From: Salinimicrobium sp963739625
Lineage (GTDB): Bacteria; Bacteroidota; Bacteroidia; Flavobacteriales; Flavobacteriaceae
Length of the DNA stretch: 64,000 nt
Direction of reading: 5' to 3'
NCBI GenBank assembly: GCA_963739625.1
Contig: CAVUAU010000005.1
Coordinates: 1-64,000, forward strand
The notes below the pieces were generated by a model. That model was not told the DNA's origin. It did no database searches and was given only the letters and a program-made list of their open reading frames with translations. The first letter of the stretch is position 1, and every line of letters begins with the position of its first letter. Positions 61,443-64,000 of this stretch are shown piece by piece. Both the position numbers and the translations under genes were made by a program.

Positions 61443-61497
61443 TAAAAAAAATCCTGAGAACCATTCAATTTCAACTGCAGAAATGGTTTTCAGGAGT
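61443..61497 (-). terminator. Riboswitch-controlled terminator
   Basis: TCCTGAAAACCATT ... AATGGTTCTCAGGA, a long stem followed by eight T, between the TPP aptamer and the TonB receptor start. This is the expression platform: TPP binding should favour this hairpin and stop transcription. Confidence 0.85.
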
Positions 61498-61514
61498 GCG
61501 ATACTTGACGCTTT

Positions 61515-61608
61515 ACGCGCTGTCCCTTGGCAGCATTACCCGCCCAGGTTCCTTGGGTATGATCTCAGCTTTCTTCTACACTTGCAGAAGTAGGCACCCC
61601 TTTGAGAT
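61515..61608 (-). promoter_or_regulatory. TPP riboswitch aptamer (THI element)
   Basis: On the minus strand: GGGGTGCC (61593-61600), a variable stem, CTGAGATCATACCC, GGAACCTGGGCGGGTAATGC, then CCAAGGGA. These are the conserved THI-box blocks that form the two TPP-binding arms. It lies in the 5' leader of the TonB-dependent receptor gene and is followed by an intrinsic terminator. Confidence 0.93.
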
Positions 61609-61612
61609 GGCA

Positions 61613-61646
61613 CAAATGTAAAAAAGGATTTTTGGATTTAACCAAA
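61613..61646 (-). promoter_or_regulatory. Promoter of the TPP-controlled receptor gene
   Basis: On the minus strand TACATTTG fits the -7 element exactly; a TTTG lies 22 nt upstream, slightly far for -33. Transcription would start at about 61606, right at the aptamer 5' end. Confidence 0.55.
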
Positions 61647-61698
61647 TTTTTCGGGCTTTCGCACAAAAAGCTTTTAAATTTATCCTTTTCAGCAGGTG

Positions 61699-64000
61699 AT
61701 GAACAAAAAGAGATCGTCGTTAACCTTTACCGTATTTGCAGGATACCTCCTGCTTGCCACCCTTGGCGGCTTTGCCGTCTGGTTTGTTTACGAACAGGTA
61801 ATTTCCTACACCAGTATGACAGATCGCAGTAGATCTGGCAATCAAAAACTGCTGCTGGTGGGAGAAGCCGCAACCAAACTCTACGAGGCAGAGAGTTTGA
61901 GCCGGCAGCTCATCCAGAATGCCGATATTGACGGCCTTCCCGCCTACACTACCCAAATTGATTCAATTAAAACCCTCCTGGCAAGCCTCCAGAACTTTGA
62001 GCCCGGCAGTTTTCTTGACCGGGAGATAGACAGTATCAATAATCTGCTTTCAGAAAAGTCCCAAAACCTTGAAGAACTACTGGAACTTCGGGCTTCGGGC
62101 GAAACAGACAGCTATTATTCCCGGGTGCTTAATGAGCTTCAAAAGGTTGATGAAACTTTTGAAGAACCCAATTACGAACAGCGGTTCAAAGATCTCGAAC
62201 CACATCAACGCAGGCTGCTGGTGCGGTTACTGGAGTACGCAAAAATGGAAAATCCCGAACCCTCTAATATTACGGTAGATTCTTTGGTGACATCGGTAAA
62301 GCAGGTGTTGAACCAACTGGAAGTAAAGGAGCGGGATTACAGGGAACAGCTGCGGTCGCAGGAAAATCAACTGCTGGACAACGAAATGAAACTAAACAAC
62401 CGGCTTCGGATACTGCTTTCTACGCTTGAAGCCGAAGAACGAAAATCTTCTTTAAACCAGGTAGAAAGCTGGCAGGACACCGTGCAGCAAACCTCCCGCG
62501 CAATTGCCATTTTAGGGGCCATAAGTTTGCTGGTCATTCTCATTTTTGTGTTCCTGGTATTGCGTGATGTTTCCCGAAGTCAGCGGTATCGCAGGGAACT
62601 GGAAGATGCGAAGACCTACGCCGAATCTTTACTAAAGAGCAGGGAACAGTTTATGAATACCGTGACCCATGACCTTCGCTCCCCACTCAATTCGGTCGTT
62701 GGATATACGGGGCTGCTCGAAAAGACGAATCTCAGCAAATCGCAGAACCGCTATCTTGACCAACTCAAAAGATCTTCAGATTACCTGCTGCACCTGGTAA
62801 ATGACCTGCTGGACCTCTCCCGGCTGGAGGCGGGAAAAATGTCAATTGATGAGTTGAGTTTTAATGCGAAACACCTTATCAAAGAGACTGTTGAAAATGC
62901 CATTCCGCCGGAAAAACCTGCAGCCGTAGAAGTACGCATTGATATTGATGAACAACTGGACAGGTCTGTGATCACAGATCCTTTCAGGATCAAGCAGGTA
63001 CTCACTAACCTGGTGAGCAATGCCTGCAAATTTACCGAGCAAGGTTTTGTGGAGGTGCAGGCATGGCTGGAGGAGAAAAATTCGCGGCAGTACCTGCAGC
63101 TACAGGTGAAAGATACCGGCATTGGGATCTCAAAAGAGCAAAAAGAAAAGGTCTTTGAGGAATTTTCCCAGGAGAATTCATCTATTGAAAAGCGCTTTGG
63201 CGGCTCAGGACTTGGGCTGGCCATAAGCAAAAAGATCGTTAGCCTGCTTGGAGGCAGCATCAGCCTTGAAAGTGATCCCGGGGAAGGCAGTACCTTCCTG
63301 GTGGAAATCCCGGTACAGATACCGGCCGGGAAATTTGAAGAGGCTTCAGCTTCCGAAGAAAAGATACAACAGGATCTTAGCAACTACAGGATCTTACTGG
63401 TAGATGATGAACCGGCACAGCTGGGGCTGCTTAGGGAATTTATCAAAACAACAGGAATGACTTCTTTTTCCGCAGAAAATGGGAAGGAAGCTTTAAAAAA
63501 ACTCGAACAGGAAGAGGTTGACCTGGTTTTAACCGATATTCAAATGCCCGAAATGAACGGGCTGCAACTGCTGGAGCGTGTACAACAGCAATACCCGGAC
63601 TTGCCTGTGATAGCCCTCTCCGGGCAACCTAATGTCACTCCCGGTGACTATTTAAAAAAGGGGTTTAGCGGCAGTCTTATGAAACCTTATTCCTCAAAAG
63701 AACTAATTGAAATTATCGAAGGCGTACTGGAGGTACAATTGCAGCGGCAGCAAAAGGAAAATGCTATTTCCGGCAATGAAGAAAAAGGTTACAGCCTTAG
63801 CGAGATCAAGAATTTTGCCGGCGATGATGATGACGCACTTGGTGCTATTCTCGGCGCTTTTATTGAAAGCACCGGTTACGGAATGCAGACACTAGAACTG
63901 GCATTTCAAAACGGTGATAAAGAAAAGGTCTCTGCCATAGCACACAAAATGCTGCCAATGTTTAGACAGTTGCAGGCAGATCATCTGGTGAGGCTTCTGC
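61699..64000 (+). CDS. Hybrid sensor histidine kinase/response regulator with HPt domain (cut by window end)
   Basis: At least 767 residues, open to the window edge. Start MNKKRSSLTFTVFAGYLLLA. Two membrane helices (about 10-32 and 272-294) enclose a large helical periplasmic sensor. Then H-box FMNTVTHDLRSPLNSVVGY, N-box NLVSNACKFTEQG, G1 DTGIGISK, G2 GGSGLGLAISKKI; a receiver domain with LLVDDEPAQ, phospho-Asp in LVLTDIQMPEMNG and Lys in LMKPYS; and the start of an HPt domain (AIAHKMLPMF). It forms a complete phosphorelay on one chain; the output regulator is elsewhere. Divergent from the TPP-controlled receptor. Confidence 0.92.
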   Translation, partial: MNKKRSSLTFTVFAGYLLLATLGGFAVWFVYEQVISYTSMTDRSRSGNQKLLLVGEAATKLYEAESLSRQLIQNADIDGLPAYTTQIDSIKTLLASLQNFEPGSFLDREIDSINNLLSEKSQNLEELLELRASGETDSYYSRVLNELQKVDETFEEPNYEQRFKDLEPHQRRLLVRLLEYAKMENPEPSNITVDSLVTSVKQVLNQLEVKERDYREQLRSQENQLLDNEMKLNNRLRILLSTLEAEERKSSLNQVESWQDTVQQTSRAIAILGAISLLVILIFVFLVLRDVSRSQRYRRELEDAKTYAESLLKSREQFMNTVTHDLRSPLNSVVGYTGLLEKTNLSKSQNRYLDQLKRSSDYLLHLVNDLLDLSRLEAGKMSIDELSFNAKHLIKETVENAIPPEKPAAVEVRIDIDEQLDRSVITDPFRIKQVLTNLVSNACKFTEQGFVEVQAWLEEKNSRQYLQLQVKDTGIGISKEQKEKVFEEFSQENSSIEKRFGGSGLGLAISKKIVSLLGGSISLESDPGEGSTFLVEIPVQIPAGKFEEASASEEKIQQDLSNYRILLVDDEPAQLGLLREFIKTTGMTSFSAENGKEALKKLEQEEVDLVLTDIQMPEMNGLQLLERVQQQYPDLPVIALSGQPNVTPGDYLKKGFSGSLMKPYSSKELIEIIEGVLEVQLQRQQKENAISGNEEKGYSLSEIKNFAGDDDDALGAILGAFIESTGYGMQTLELAFQNGDKEKVSAIAHKMLPMFRQLQADHLVRLL

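Noticed and set aside
61439..61832. Small plus-strand frames across the TPP riboswitch region
   Set aside because: They overlap the aptamer, terminator and the start of the hybrid kinase and show no coding character.

Overview
The window is a chromosomal segment of a Bacteroidota bacterium, almost certainly a marine or halotolerant member of the Flavobacteriaceae (inference; the products recall the Gramella/Salegentibacter/Salinimicrobium group). Supporting signs are: promoters of the Bacteroidota type (TTTG, about 19-20 bp, TAnnTTTG); the DUF families DUF3098, DUF3127, DUF4271 and DUF4296; a type IX secretion (T9SS) sorting domain; several TonB-dependent receptors; and a DNA polymerase III alpha subunit fused to a DEDDh exonuclease. 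Most of the content is core housekeeping in short operons on both strands, with convergent gene ends that often overlap.

Layout. 0-6.6 kb: lipoproteins, a secreted hydrolase, a VOC protein, a degenerate metallo-beta-lactamase-like protein and several very small membrane proteins. 6.9-7.7 kb: tRNA-Asp preceded by a 311-bp tandem unit carrying a GIY-YIG nuclease gene and a broken copy of the tRNA 5' part; the tRNA promoter lies upstream of both units. 7.7-17.4 kb: DUF58 protein, thioredoxin, dnaE, a PA2169-type four-helix protein, rpsP-rimM and trmN6. 17.4-18.5 kb: a REP-associated tyrosine transposase (RAYT) flanked by three-hairpin repeats. 18.7-27.7 kb: glutaryl-CoA dehydrogenase-like enzyme, a ferredoxin/ferredoxin reductase/Nfu/Mrp iron-sulfur cluster, an alkyltransferase-like protein, LysE exporter, trmB, a glycosyltransferase and a PhoR/PhoB-like two-component pair. 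28.2-33.5 kb: TonB-dependent receptor, a lipoprotein with a duplicated beta-helix, and a minimal T9SS cargo. 33.5-49.5 kb: LuxE-like enzyme, tyrS, epimerase, dihydroorotase/polyprenol-sugar operon, DUF4271-hemD, pckA, saccharopine dehydrogenase, ferritin, zinc peptidase and leuS. 49.5-58.4 kb: ftsX-DUF3098-uppP-truB-tonB-like-tag, aat, DUF3127, flavin reductase, histidine kinase, thioesterase, HIT and greA. 58.5-64 kb: a Rieske-like lipoprotein, a TPP-riboswitch-controlled TonB receptor, and a hybrid histidine kinase cut by the window edge.

The most unusual structure is the tRNA-Asp/GIY-YIG tandem array: both units start with the same tRNA 5' fragment, interrupted by a 16-bp perfect palindrome, and the intact tRNA sits exactly two unit lengths downstream of where the promoter would place it. 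Other notable items are the RAYT/REP system with a distant reversed triplet, a complete TPP riboswitch with terminator, a promoter-proximal hairpin ahead of greA, a family of short dispersed hairpins, and five frame breaks (dnaE, ferritin twice, DUF3098 gene, TonB receptor) that all look like a single extra base and may therefore be sequencing insertions rather than real mutations.
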